A stretch of 15,994 bases of DNA from positions 1 through 15,994 of the forward strand of contig JBATKF010000048.1 of assembly GCA_049669185.1 (NCBI GenBank), given 5' to 3'. Position 1 is the first letter of the stretch. Every line of letters starts with the position of its first letter. Below the pieces are notes generated by a model that saw nothing but the letters and a program-made list of their open reading frames with translations, searched no databases and was not told the DNA's origin. Positions 1-7,643 of the stretch are shown piece after piece. The DNA is from Thiosocius sp049669185. GTDB lineage: Bacteria; Pseudomonadota; Gammaproteobacteria; Chromatiales; Chromatiaceae. A program made the translations under genes and the position numbers.

Positions 1-790
<790 letters not shown>

Positions 791-852
791 TGCTTATGGG
801 CGTTCCCTGCAATGACCTGCCGTTCCAAGGTTGCCTTCTTCCCAGACGCTTT

Positions 853-1020
853 TCAATAGCGTCGTTGCTTTGATCGTTCAACTTGTTCGATCAGCTCGGT
901 TTGACATTCAGGCGAGCAGGTACTCCGTCGCGTGTTCTGTCCCGCGAGGAAGGTGTGACCACATATTTTGCAGACGCGTATCTCCTGATTCGTGTCACGG
1001 TGCTGCTGTTGTTGAGTCAA
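853..1020 (-). CDS. Small zinc-ribbon protein (55 aa)
   Basis: A 55-residue protein not assignable to a named family. It carries CKIC (Cys17, Cys20) and CSPEC (Cys35, Cys39), a CxxC-x14-CxxxC arrangement typical of a small zinc ribbon, and ends in a charged, basic tail rich in Q, E, R and K. The start is TTG at 1020, chosen because a strong AAGGAG ribosome binding site lies seven bases upstream and the frame then runs cleanly to TGA. It sits 47 bp downstream of the RRM-like gene on the same strand, so the two probably form a mini-operon. A nucleic-acid-binding role is inferred from the fold type and the neighbour. The group II intron ends 62 bp beyond its stop codon. Confidence 0.62.
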   Translation of the reverse strand: MTQQQQHRDTNQEIRVCKICGHTFLAGQNTRRSTCSPECQTELIEQVERSKQRRY

Positions 1021-1027
1021 GGCTTTG

Positions 1028-1033
1028 CTCCTT
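1028..1033 (-). promoter_or_regulatory. Ribosome binding site of the zinc-ribbon gene
   Basis: AAGGAG on the minus strand, seven bases before the TTG codon at 1020. It is among the best Shine-Dalgarno matches in the window and is the main reason for accepting the TTG start. Confidence 0.6.
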
Positions 1034-1067
1034 TAGGGATCACCTCATCGGAAGCGCACAGCGATTC

Positions 1068-1352
1068 TCAGGTGACGCGATCGTATTTTTTTATGCCCAC
1101 CCGCTTGGTCTTCAGATAGGCGCCGTTGAGTTTTTTGATCACCCGCAGGGCCGCATCATCCGGGCTGACGTCGATCAGGCCGTGACGCTCGGTCACCCCC
1201 ATGCTGTCGGAGATTGACAGGATGCGGCAGCTTATGATCCGCGGCGGCGCAGAGAAAGGCATGCGAAACCACTTTTCCAAGACCCTGTTTACGAACGCCT
1301 TCAGATCCTTCCGCCGGGTCGCGTCGGCAATTCTCGGGATTATCAGCTGCAT
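1068..1352 (-). CDS. RRM-like RNA-binding protein (about 94 aa)
   Basis: Small protein that reads as a single RRM (beta-alpha-beta-beta-alpha-beta). LIIPRI near the N-terminus is the RNP2-like first strand, RKDLKAFVNRVL the first helix, RHGLIDVSP the RNP1-like third strand, DAALRVIKKLNG the second helix and KRVGIKKY the last strand. The ATG at 1352 is preferred because it places the first strand right at the N-terminus; the frame remains open upstream to 1469, but that extension is low-complexity and Ser/Arg-rich. The ribosome binding site is weak (GAGG about 12 bases upstream). The usual RNP aromatic residues are not all present, so RNA binding is inferred from fold pattern only. It precedes the zinc-ribbon gene on the same strand. 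Confidence 0.6.
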   Translation of the reverse strand: MQLIIPRIADATRRKDLKAFVNRVLEKWFRMPFSAPPRIISCRILSISDSMGVTERHGLIDVSPDDAALRVIKKLNGAYLKTKRVGIKKYDRVT

Positions 1353-1759
1353 ACCTGGGATAGACCTCGGCCCGGATGAGGACGTGAAAGATGGCTCCAC
1401 GCAGGACATCCTTCGCGAGGCATTCATCAGTCGTTGTAAACTATGCGACGCGGTGGCTGTGCGCGACACATCCCACTCAAAAATATCGGAAGGTCCAACT
1501 GGGCGGGACGGCTGCTCTGCCCGCTGACCTTCCTGGGCACCACATTAACAGTTATCGCGCTGGAAGTATCAACTATCGCGTGCCAGGGGAGGCTGCGCTA
1601 CGCCGGAAAGCCATCCACAGTCGTTTTTTGCTATCGATTGCAACGGTGGGGCTCTGGGTTTCCATGGCACGAAGATGACAAGGTGGCGCTATGGCGTTAG
1701 GGTATTTTCATTGCATAGCGCACCCTTCCCAATCAACGCTGCCACCCTGATGCAAGAGC
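1353..1759. other. Intergenic region between divergent RRM-like and oxygenase genes
   Basis: About 400 bp without a convincing gene on either strand. Short open frames exist but lack domains, ribosome binding sites and plausible composition. It must contain the promoters for the minus-strand RRM/zinc-ribbon pair and the plus-strand oxygenase gene, but no -35/-10 pair stands out. The only clear structure is the inverted repeat at 1686-1721. Confidence 0.5.
1686..1721. repeat. 8-bp inverted repeat upstream of the oxygenase gene
   Basis: GCGCTATG (1686-1693) and CATAGCGC (1714-1721) are perfect inverted copies separated by 20 AT-rich bases. The repeat ends 38 bp before the oxygenase start codon, a position suited to an operator or an mRNA leader hairpin. 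No regulator is identifiable. Confidence 0.4.
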
Positions 1760-3196
1760 ATGCCCGAACAGCCTGCCCGTTCTGAGATCCTGCGCATCCT
1801 GCGCAAATCTTTTGCCACCGTGGAACGGGAATATTCAGGCCTGGATCTGACCGTGCGAGGCCAAATCCCCAGCGGCCTGGATGGTGTGCTCTACCGTAAC
1901 GGGCCCGGGCGAATGGAGCGGGGCGGCCATGAGTACGGACATCTGTTCGATGGGGACGGACACATTTGCCGATTCGAGATTGCCGATGGCCGGGTACGCT
2001 ACGGCAATCGGTTTGTGCGCACCTCCTACTTTGAGGATGAGGAGCAGGCCGGGCGCGTGCTCTATCGCTGCCTTGGCACGAATCGCCCGGGCGGGCTGCC
2101 AGCGAACTTCTTGCGCCTGAACTTCAAGAACGCAGCCAATACGCATGTAATCCTGCACGGCAAGCGGCTGCTGGCACTGTACGAGGGTGGCGCACCTTAT
2201 GCCCTGGACCCGGTCAGTTTGAATACCGAAGGCATCTGGGACATCGGCGGCGCACTGCAAAATCCCTTCGAGATCTTCTCGCGATTTATGTCTCCGGTGC
2301 TGCCTTTCGCCGCGCATACGAGCGTCGACCCGGCGACCGGCGAATTGATCGGCTTCGGTCTGCTGCCGGGGCGACCAAATCGGCTCCTGACCTATCGGGT
2401 CGACGGGGAGGGGCGTTGTGTCGAGCGCCGGCATTTCGAGCTCGGCCGCAGCAGCTTCGTACACGATTTCTTGCTAACCGAGCACTGGATGCTGTTCCTG
2501 CTCCCCCAGTTGGACTATGGCATGGCCGGCGTGTTGTTCGGCTTTACCAGCGCCGCGGGCTCGATGGCCATGCACACGGAGCGGCCGATGCAGATCCTGA
2601 TGGTGCCCCGAGACGGCGGCGAGCCGATCAGCTTCGAAACGATCTCGGGCTTTGCATTTCACTTTGCCGGCGGCGCGGAGCATCGGGACGGCACGTTGCA
2701 CGCCAACCTGGTGCACCACAGCCGCCTTCCATCGCTGCAGAACGTTGAGGACCTGGTCGCCTCCGGCGAGGGCCTGGGCCGTCTGACACGACTCGATATC
2801 GACCCCGGGGCCGGTCGGACCCAGGCGATCCAACTGAGCGAACACGCGCACGAAATGCCTCGGATCGGCACCGATGACCGGCGGGTTTTCAGCTGCGGTG
2901 TACCCGCGGGCCGTGATCTGCCGTTCTACAGCGCGATCCTCGCAAGCGAACTCAGCGAGGATGGTCTTCCCGCGCAAACCCTGGTTCGCGATTTCTACCC
3001 CGACTTGCCGGGCGAGCCCGTGCCCGTCGAGGCCGACGGCGAGACCTGGCTGATGGTGCTGGTCTATCGGGCGCGCGAACACCGGACGGAGCTGGTGATC
3101 CTGCGTGCCGATGACCTCAGCACAGCAGCTGATGTCGAGTTGCCACATAGTCTGCCGCCGGGATTTCATGGGAGTTGGGTCGAGCGCGTTCACTGA
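1760..3196 (+). CDS. Carotenoid oxygenase family protein (RPE65/lignostilbene dioxygenase type)
   Basis: Non-haem iron(II) dioxygenase of 478 residues that cleaves a double bond in a carotenoid, apocarotenoid or stilbene-like substrate. All four expected iron-ligand histidines are seen in conserved contexts: His186 (AAHTSVDP), His235 (FVHDFLLTEHW), His301 (FAFHFAGG) and His470 (PGFHGSWV, close to the C-terminus). The family N-terminal signatures LYRNGPG (44-50) and FDGDG (63-67) are also present. Length is typical and no signal peptide is seen, so it should be cytosolic or membrane-peripheral. The ATG at 1760 has only a weak purine stretch upstream. No carotenoid biosynthesis gene is nearby, so the substrate cannot be inferred. 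It converges on the porin gene. Confidence 0.93.
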   Translation: MPEQPARSEILRILRKSFATVEREYSGLDLTVRGQIPSGLDGVLYRNGPGRMERGGHEYGHLFDGDGHICRFEIADGRVRYGNRFVRTSYFEDEEQAGRVLYRCLGTNRPGGLPANFLRLNFKNAANTHVILHGKRLLALYEGGAPYALDPVSLNTEGIWDIGGALQNPFEIFSRFMSPVLPFAAHTSVDPATGELIGFGLLPGRPNRLLTYRVDGEGRCVERRHFELGRSSFVHDFLLTEHWMLFLLPQLDYGMAGVLFGFTSAAGSMAMHTERPMQILMVPRDGGEPISFETISGFAFHFAGGAEHRDGTLHANLVHHSRLPSLQNVEDLVASGEGLGRLTRLDIDPGAGRTQAIQLSEHAHEMPRIGTDDRRVFSCGVPAGRDLPFYSAILASELSEDGLPAQTLVRDFYPDLPGEPVPVEADGETWLMVLVYRAREHRTELVILRADDLSTAADVELPHSLPPGFHGSWVERVH

Positions 3197-3202
3197 TTCG
3201 CC

Positions 3203-3223
3203 AAAATCACACCCGTAGGTGTT
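3203..3223 (-). terminator. Possible terminator for the LbtU-like gene
   Basis: On the minus strand ACACC and GGTGT pair around a TACG loop and are followed by GATTTTGG, a short T-rich tail. It lies about 108 bp beyond the porin stop codon. The stem is only five base pairs, so this is tentative. Confidence 0.3.
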
Positions 3224-3231
3224 GGAAACCG

Positions 3232-3262
3232 CCCGATTCGGCATCTGTATGCCTTTGTCGGG
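3232..3262 (+). terminator. Possible stem-loop terminator after the oxygenase gene
   Basis: CCCGA (3232-3236) pairs with TCGGG (3258-3262) and GGCAT (3240-3244) with ATGCC (3249-3253) around a CTGT loop, with an internal loop between the two helices. It starts 36 bp after the oxygenase stop. There is no T-tract, so it may act as a Rho-dependent end or simply as an mRNA 3' hairpin. Confidence 0.3.
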
Positions 3263-3330
3263 TGCCAGAGAGATTTCGACCCGATTGCTCTCAAAGCAGC
3301 GGTTCAGGCAATTCGACCGGGAAATGCCTG

Positions 3331-4494
3331 TCAGAACTCCAGCGTCAGCATGGCCGCGACGCTATCGATGTGATCGTAGGGTTCGTCATCCTCGTTGGTC
3401 GCCAGCTCGTCTTTGAATTTCCCATGCAGGTACTCCAGCGTTAGGGCCGCATACTTGCTAATGCGCCAGTTCGCGGCAATGCCGTATCGCAGATGGGGCT
3501 CGTCTTCCAGCTCATCGCTGCCCTCGATACGCAGCGCCAGTTCGAAGTCCTCATCGAAAAAGGAGCGCGAAACTTCTGTGTTCCAGGCCCTGGGTCGGTC
3601 GCGATCGGCGTCCAGCTCGTCGAAGGATCTTGTCGCCCCAAGCACCTCGAGACTGGCCTGGTAGGGTTCCTGTGTCCACTGCACGTACGCGCTGATCGCC
3701 GCCACGCGTTTCTGGTAGCGGTTACCTTCGTCTTCAAGCGGGCGGCTGTCGGCGTCGGCGAGGTCGGTCTGATAACTCCATCCGACAGAACATTCAGGGC
3801 TGAGCTCGGCATCCATCGCCAGCACCCAGTTCCACTGTGGCGCACTCGTTCCGTTTTTCCTCGCGTCGCCGCTGTAGAGGGTAACGGAGAGATCGAGCGC
3901 CTCGTCCGGGCTATGCGAAACGATCAGGGCCTCATTGGCGCGCGTTTCGCCAAACTCGATCAGCGGGTCGCTGACAAAACGACTGAAATAGACGCCGAAT
4001 GGGGTATAAAGTCTGCCGGCGGACAGCGCCCAGTCGTCTCTCTCAATGGCGACGAAGGCCTCATCGAATTTGGTAGTGCCTTCATTACTGTCGTACTCGA
4101 TCACGGCCTCCATTTCGGCGAGCTCGAACAGATCGACCACCAGCCCCAATTGCACGGTGGTGACATCATAACGACCGCTGTCGTCATCCCGCCCACGGTC
4201 GATGTCGTAGTCTTCATAAGAGAACTCGACCTCAACCAGACCGTAGGCGGTCAGCCAGGGCGTTATCTCGGTCCTGCGGCCCGCCTCGCGTTTTTCTTCG
4301 GGCGTGGTGAAGAGGCGGGCATCGTCTTCCGAGGCATCGGGCGTCGTTTCGCCAGGATGAGTCTCGTTCGCATCCACTTCGGCGTCCTCTGCCGGCGCAG
4401 CGGCGGCGACTTGCAGCGACAAGCCAAATAACAGGACCGCGCCGATCAGTTGCATCAGGGATCGCCGTTTCGCTGTCTGTTCCCAAAATGGCAT
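3331..4494 (-). CDS. LbtU-like outer-membrane porin
   Basis: Predicted outer-membrane beta-barrel of about 387 residues. The N-terminus has a basic stretch (AKRR), a hydrophobic core and an Ala-rich cleavage region (QVAAAAPAED), i.e. a Sec signal peptide. An acidic linker follows, then alternating beta-strand sequence ending in LTLEF with a C-terminal phenylalanine as the barrel-assembly signal. The segment with SAGRLYTPFGVYFSRFVSDPL and EFGETRANEAL closely resembles the LbtU siderophore porin family, named for the Legionella legiobactin receptor. Substrate here is unknown, since no siderophore or TonB genes are adjacent. The start is uncertain: ATG 4494 is chosen for a normal signal peptide; 4455 or 4569 are alternatives and none has a good ribosome binding site. 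Confidence 0.8.
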   Translation of the reverse strand: MPFWEQTAKRRSLMQLIGAVLLFGLSLQVAAAAPAEDAEVDANETHPGETTPDASEDDARLFTTPEEKREAGRRTEITPWLTAYGLVEVEFSYEDYDIDRGRDDDSGRYDVTTVQLGLVVDLFELAEMEAVIEYDSNEGTTKFDEAFVAIERDDWALSAGRLYTPFGVYFSRFVSDPLIEFGETRANEALIVSHSPDEALDLSVTLYSGDARKNGTSAPQWNWVLAMDAELSPECSVGWSYQTDLADADSRPLEDEGNRYQKRVAAISAYVQWTQEPYQASLEVLGATRSFDELDADRDRPRAWNTEVSRSFFDEDFELALRIEGSDELEDEPHLRYGIAANWRISKYAALTLEYLHGKFKDELATNEDDEPYDHIDSVAAMLTLEF

Positions 4495-4911
4495 GTTGCG
4501 ATGGCTGTAGCGAAGTCGGTGCCGATGAGATATGTCGAGTGCTCGCGCGCCGTGTATCAACCATAGCATCGGCCGAGAGGATGCGGCATCCGACAGATGT
4601 CCTACGGCAGCGGGTCATGCTCCATGCGTCCTACGGCTCGGCAATGTCCCTCCGCCCGTTGGTTGGCTTGGGCCGTGCAAACTCTGGAGCCATCATCCGC
4701 GCCTTCTGCAAACCCTTCCTTGAAACAACAGCTTAGCGTGACAGGCAATTGCCCTAGGACACGAGTTCAATAGAGTTGTGCGCGCGTCGGTGCTGTGCTT
4801 GGGCCAGACATACCGGACTTCTGCGAGAACAAACGCTCGATGAGCGCGTTTTCAATCTGGGGGCCGGTGAAAGGCCGGAAACCACCGGTTGACAACCCAA
4901 GGAGAAAGACG
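4495..4911. other. Divergent intergenic/leader region
   Basis: About 417 bp between the divergent porin and secreted-protein genes, with no convincing gene on either strand. It should carry both promoters, but no consensus pair is clear. Near the plus-strand gene a small hairpin (CGCTC 4834-4838, GAGCG 4842-4846) is followed by CGTTTTC, so it could be a weak attenuator or leader structure. Confidence 0.4.
4899..4904 (+). promoter_or_regulatory. Ribosome binding site deciding the start of the Cys-rich protein gene
   Basis: AAGGAG seven bases before the ATG at 4912. The frame is open upstream to 4795, but this site and the signal peptide that follows fix the start at 4912. Confidence 0.75.
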
Positions 4912-6078
4912 ATGAGCGTACTGAACCGAACAAATGGCGTTAACGCCCTGGTCGCTGCGATAGCGGCGATCCTGGCGGTCCCCGCTATGGCCAGTAGGGA
5001 TGATCACGACGACTCACGATCGGGGCGCAAGAGCTGTAGTACTCACGCCAACCTGCTCTTCCAGGCATGTAAGGCCGATCGTCAGGACGATTTTCTGGTC
5101 CACAAGGCCGATTGCCTTTATGTAACACCGAAGGAAGATCAGCAGTCGTGCCTCGCCGATGCCCGCGAGGAGTCCCGCGACAAGGGGGAAGAGTGCAGGG
5201 AGGTCTATCAGGCCCGGCGCAATGTCTGCGACCTGGTCGGAGAGCAGCGCTTCGATATCGAATTCGACCCGGCGGACTTCGTCCATCCGGACGATATCGG
5301 TTACGGCGTCGAACCGAACCCGTACTTTCCGCTGACCGCGGGTCATACGCAGGTGATCGTCGGCGGCGGCGAGGTCACGGTGGTGACGGCGACCGAAGAG
5401 GTGCGCTTTGTTGGTGAGGAGCCGGATGAGGATGATCTGGAGGGCGACAGCGATGCGCTCCCCTGCCGGGTGGTCCGCGACCTGGTGTTCGAGGAAAGTG
5501 AAGATGACGAAGACGGCACCGAGTATGACGCGGTCGAGGTGACCCAGGACTGGTATGCACAGCACCTGAACGGTGACGTGATCTACTGCGGCGAGAACAC
5601 CTACGAGATCGAGGATGGTCTGATCGACAATACCGACGGCTCATTCGCCAACGGCACCGACCGTGCGCTCGCAGGCTTTCTGGTACGCGCGGATCCGGTG
5701 GTAGGAGAGGGTGACCGGCAGGAGATGGCGTCGGACGAGGCCGAGGATATAGTCGAGTATGTGAGTACCGCAGCCTCGCCGCCCCTGGAAGAAGGCGGAG
5801 AGGGCATGATTCGGTGCGACGATGCGTGTCTCAAGACTTACGAGCTCAATCCCCGAGATCCGGCTGTGGCCGAGTATAAGTACTATAAGCCGGGCATAGG
5901 CTTCGTCCTCGCGGTCAAGATCGACGAGGATCGCAAGCCGATCGGGGAGCGCGAGGAAGTCACCTGTGTCGGCGACTCGCTTGATGTCCTTGACCACCCA
6001 AGCTGTGGAATCGACGACCCCGAGGCGCTGAAGGATGCACTCTGCTTCTGGGCGCCGACGTTGTGTACTGACCAGTAG
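4912..6078 (+). CDS. Secreted acidic cysteine-rich protein of unknown function
   Basis: A 388-residue exported protein with a hydrophobic signal segment (roughly residues 8-27) ending in AVPAMA, the likely cleavage site. The mature N-terminal part (about 28-107) is highly charged and has six cysteines (42, 53, 68, 80, 95, 106). A beta-rich domain follows from about 135 (NPYFPLTAGHTQVIVGGGE), with CRVVRDLVFE, TQDWYAQHLNGDVIYCGE and YKYYKPGIGFVLAVK. These blocks resemble an uncharacterised secreted family known from many bacterial genomes (typical pattern YFPL...WVYEG...DWYAQD...YKYYAPGVG). Four more cysteines lie in the last ~40 residues. The total of 14 cysteines suggests disulfide bonds outside the cytoplasm. 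No function is assigned. The next gene, 110 bp downstream, is a membrane-anchored regulator. Confidence 0.8.
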   Translation: MSVLNRTNGVNALVAAIAAILAVPAMASRDDHDDSRSGRKSCSTHANLLFQACKADRQDDFLVHKADCLYVTPKEDQQSCLADAREESRDKGEECREVYQARRNVCDLVGEQRFDIEFDPADFVHPDDIGYGVEPNPYFPLTAGHTQVIVGGGEVTVVTATEEVRFVGEEPDEDDLEGDSDALPCRVVRDLVFEESEDDEDGTEYDAVEVTQDWYAQHLNGDVIYCGENTYEIEDGLIDNTDGSFANGTDRALAGFLVRADPVVGEGDRQEMASDEAEDIVEYVSTAASPPLEEGGEGMIRCDDACLKTYELNPRDPAVAEYKYYKPGIGFVLAVKIDEDRKPIGEREEVTCVGDSLDVLDHPSCGIDDPEALKDALCFWAPTLCTDQ

Positions 6079-6098
6079 AATAGGACGGCGGTAGGAAA

Positions 6099-6130
6099 GG
6101 CGGGCGCGGTGCTTGCAGGCCGCGTCCGCC
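6099..6130 (+). terminator. Strong GC hairpin between the Cys-rich protein and LuxR-type genes
   Basis: GGCGGGCGCGG (6099-6109) pairs with CCGCGTCCGCC (6120-6130) with one G-T wobble across a 10-base loop. It begins 21 bp after the upstream stop codon. No T-tract follows, so it may be a Rho-dependent terminator, an mRNA 3'-end stabiliser, or a leader structure for the downstream gene. Confidence 0.4.
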
Positions 6131-6188
6131 CACGCTGCGATCGCAAGACGCCGACTCGGCGACCGTGCGTCGCCACGCAAAGCCTCGA

Positions 6189-6740
6189 ATGGTGGCAAAG
6201 ATGCAAGAGATGAGAAACCCGTTGAAGCACTGGAGCAGCATCGCGGCGGTCGTGGCCGGCGGTGGGCTACTGATGGCGCTGGAGATCCTCGAAGACCCGA
6301 ACATGACGTTCCTGGAGATCCTTTCCGAACTTATCCAGCCCGCCTTGATCGTGATCGTCGCCGTCGGCATGGTGCGACTTACCGATCAGGTGCGGCTGCA
6401 GCACGACAAGCAGCAGCTGCTGATCCGTGACCTGGAGTCAACGCGCATGGAGGGTCAACGGTGGCGGAGCGAAATGCGGGGGCTTTTGCAGGGCCTGAGT
6501 GAGGGTATTGACCGCCAGTTCGAGCATTGGGGTCTGACGATGGCGGAACGTGAAGTGGGGCTATTCATCCTCAAGGGCATGAGTTACAAGGAAATCGCCA
6601 TTCTCCGCGACGTCAGCGAAAAGACCGTGCGACAGCAGGCGCATACGATCTTTCGTAAGGGCAAGTTGAGCGGCCGCGCCGCACTTTCCGCGTTCTTTCT
6701 GGAAGACCTGCTTGTCCCAGCGAGACCAGAGGGTTCCTGA
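6189..6740 (+). CDS. Membrane-anchored LuxR-type transcriptional regulator
   Basis: About 183 residues. Two hydrophobic helices come first (about 15-34, WSSIAAVVAGGGLLMALEIL, and 49-63, around PALIVIVAVGMV). A charged, probably coiled-coil linker follows (65-112), then a C-terminal LuxR/GerE helix-turn-helix (about 116-175) with LTMAEREVGLFILKGMSYKEIA and SEKTVRQQAHTIFRKGKLSGRAALSAFF. There is no receiver or autoinducer domain, so the signal is probably sensed by or through the membrane part. This TM-plus-HTH layout occurs in uncharacterised gammaproteobacterial proteins. The start is ambiguous among ATGs at 6165, 6189, 6201 and 6210. The likely target is unknown; the secreted Cys-rich gene just upstream is an obvious candidate by position. 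Confidence 0.83.
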   Translation: MVAKMQEMRNPLKHWSSIAAVVAGGGLLMALEILEDPNMTFLEILSELIQPALIVIVAVGMVRLTDQVRLQHDKQQLLIRDLESTRMEGQRWRSEMRGLLQGLSEGIDRQFEHWGLTMAEREVGLFILKGMSYKEIAILRDVSEKTVRQQAHTIFRKGKLSGRAALSAFFLEDLLVPARPEGS

Positions 6741-6769
6741 TCGATCTTTGCCGCAATAGATTGAGTGGG

Positions 6770-6901
6770 CTAGTCACTTCGCGCCGGCGCGGCCTGGGGG
6801 AAGGGTGTCTGGCTCTCCGGCATGGTCCAGACTACCAGCGCGATGGCGCCGATCAGGGCCACCAACTTGATGCCTTCCAGCAGATGCCTCGTCGTCTTCA
6901 T
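6770..6901 (-). CDS. Small single-pass membrane protein (43 aa)
   Basis: A 43-residue frame beginning MKTTRHLLEGIK, followed by one hydrophobic helix (LVALIGAIALVVW, about residues 13-25) and a short Pro/Ala-rich tail ending in SD. GGAG at 6910-6913 lies eight bases before the ATG, which supports translation. The pattern of positively charged N-terminus, one transmembrane helix and short periplasmic tail fits a small inner-membrane protein. No family or function is recognised. It lies 110 bp beyond csiV on the same strand and converges with the LuxR-type gene, whose stop is 29 bp away. Confidence 0.6.
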   Translation of the reverse strand: MKTTRHLLEGIKLVALIGAIALVVWTMPESQTPFPQAAPARSD

Positions 6902-6961
6902 CAAGCAAACTCCAGCCGGTCTTCGGTGGCCCGCGATGCCCGGGATTATCGCGGCGGCGTT

Positions 6962-6977
6962 TGACAGACGCGTGTCA
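6962..6977. repeat. Short inverted repeat upstream of the 43-aa gene
   Basis: TGACA (6962-6966) and TGTCA (6973-6977) flank six bases in the gap between csiV and the small membrane protein gene. Size and spacing would suit a dimeric regulator site, but a five-base arm can occur by chance. Confidence 0.2.
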
Positions 6978-7011
6978 GAACCTTTGCGTTTTGCCTATTG
7001 ATTCATGGCAA

Positions 7012-7638
7012 TCAACCGGGCCTTGCGGCGCCGATGGGTTGGGCTGGCTTGGGTTCCCCCGAGGCAGCATCTGCGTCGTCTGGAGCGGCCGTCGGCTCGT
7101 GGCGTTCCGCCTTGATCACAATGCCGAGCAGCGGATGATCCACATAGTGTAGCTCGCCGCTGCGCATGCGCCGATTGAGCTGGATTCGGTACAGCTGTCC
7201 AGAATTTGGATCCCGCAAGGCGAGATCCGTGTCCAGATGCAGGTAACGTCCCCGCGTCACCCTCAGCAGGCCGGTCAGTCGGCCACGGTCAATCCAAAGC
7301 CAGTTGTTGCTGTTGCGTCCGCCGGGGGTCTCGCGAAAGGCGATGTGCTCGTGCACGATCATGCCCTTTTTCTTCAGAGTAAAGGCAACGGGCTCGAGTG
7401 ACTGGGCCGAGGCGGGCAGGGCGATCATGTCCAGGCTTTCGACGGCCAGCGTGGGATCGGGTTTGCCCGGGTCCTCCGGCCAGAATTGCTCCGCTGCACC
7501 ATCGGGCCGCTCGAAGATCACGATCTCGAAGTCATAGACGTCGTCATCGGCCAGGCAGGTGGCGGGGATCGAAAGAAACAAGACCGCCAAGATCGCGCGG
7601 AGCATCCAGGCGGCATAGAGCGGTGAGTTCATGGGCAT
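7012..7638 (-). CDS. csiV: CsiV-like peptidoglycan-binding envelope protein
   Basis: About 208 residues with an N-terminal signal peptide (hydrophobic MLRAILAVLFLSIPATCLA), so periplasmic. The start of the mature part, YDFEIVIFERPDG, and the C-terminal block MRSGELHYVDHPLLGIVI are typical of the CsiV family. In Vibrio cholerae, CsiV binds peptidoglycan and is needed for activation of penicillin-binding protein 1A through LpoA. A Pro/Ala-rich tail ends the protein. The gene is coupled to mfd: a GTG at 7647 overlaps the mfd stop codon (GTGA), while the ATG used here, 7638, is five bases past that stop. Neither has a strong ribosome binding site. Location just downstream of mfd is common in gammaproteobacteria. 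Confidence 0.82.
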   Translation of the reverse strand: MPMNSPLYAAWMLRAILAVLFLSIPATCLADDDVYDFEIVIFERPDGAAEQFWPEDPGKPDPTLAVESLDMIALPASAQSLEPVAFTLKKKGMIVHEHIAFRETPGGRNSNNWLWIDRGRLTGLLRVTRGRYLHLDTDLALRDPNSGQLYRIQLNRRMRSGELHYVDHPLLGIVIKAERHEPTAAPDDADAASGEPKPAQPIGAARPG

Positions 7639-7643
7639 CGAGT

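Noticed and set aside
791..852. Looked for a terminator or recognisable target gene at the intron 3' exon
   Set aside because: No stable hairpin with T-tract and no recognisable interrupted gene in the 62 bp after the intron.
1201..1700. Several overlapping short open frames on the plus strand
   Set aside because: No domain, no ribosome binding site, and they overlap the RRM-like gene or low-information intergenic DNA.
2474..3244. Long open frame antisense to the carotenoid oxygenase
   Set aside because: It mirrors a well-supported gene with all iron ligands; the antisense protein has no domain and no ribosome binding site. Typical of high-GC antisense openness.
3493..4431. 312-codon open frame antisense to the LbtU-like gene
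   Set aside because: No recognisable domain or start signal, while the minus-strand frame has a signal peptide, barrel pattern and C-terminal Phe.
4599..4637. Direct repeat GTCCTACGGC at 4599-4608 and 4628-4637
   Set aside because: Only two short copies 29 bp apart; could be chance and has no link to a recognisable site.
6998..7015. TTGATT/AATCAA inverted repeat at the csiV stop codon
   Set aside because: AT-rich six-base stem with no T-tract; too weak for a terminator call.
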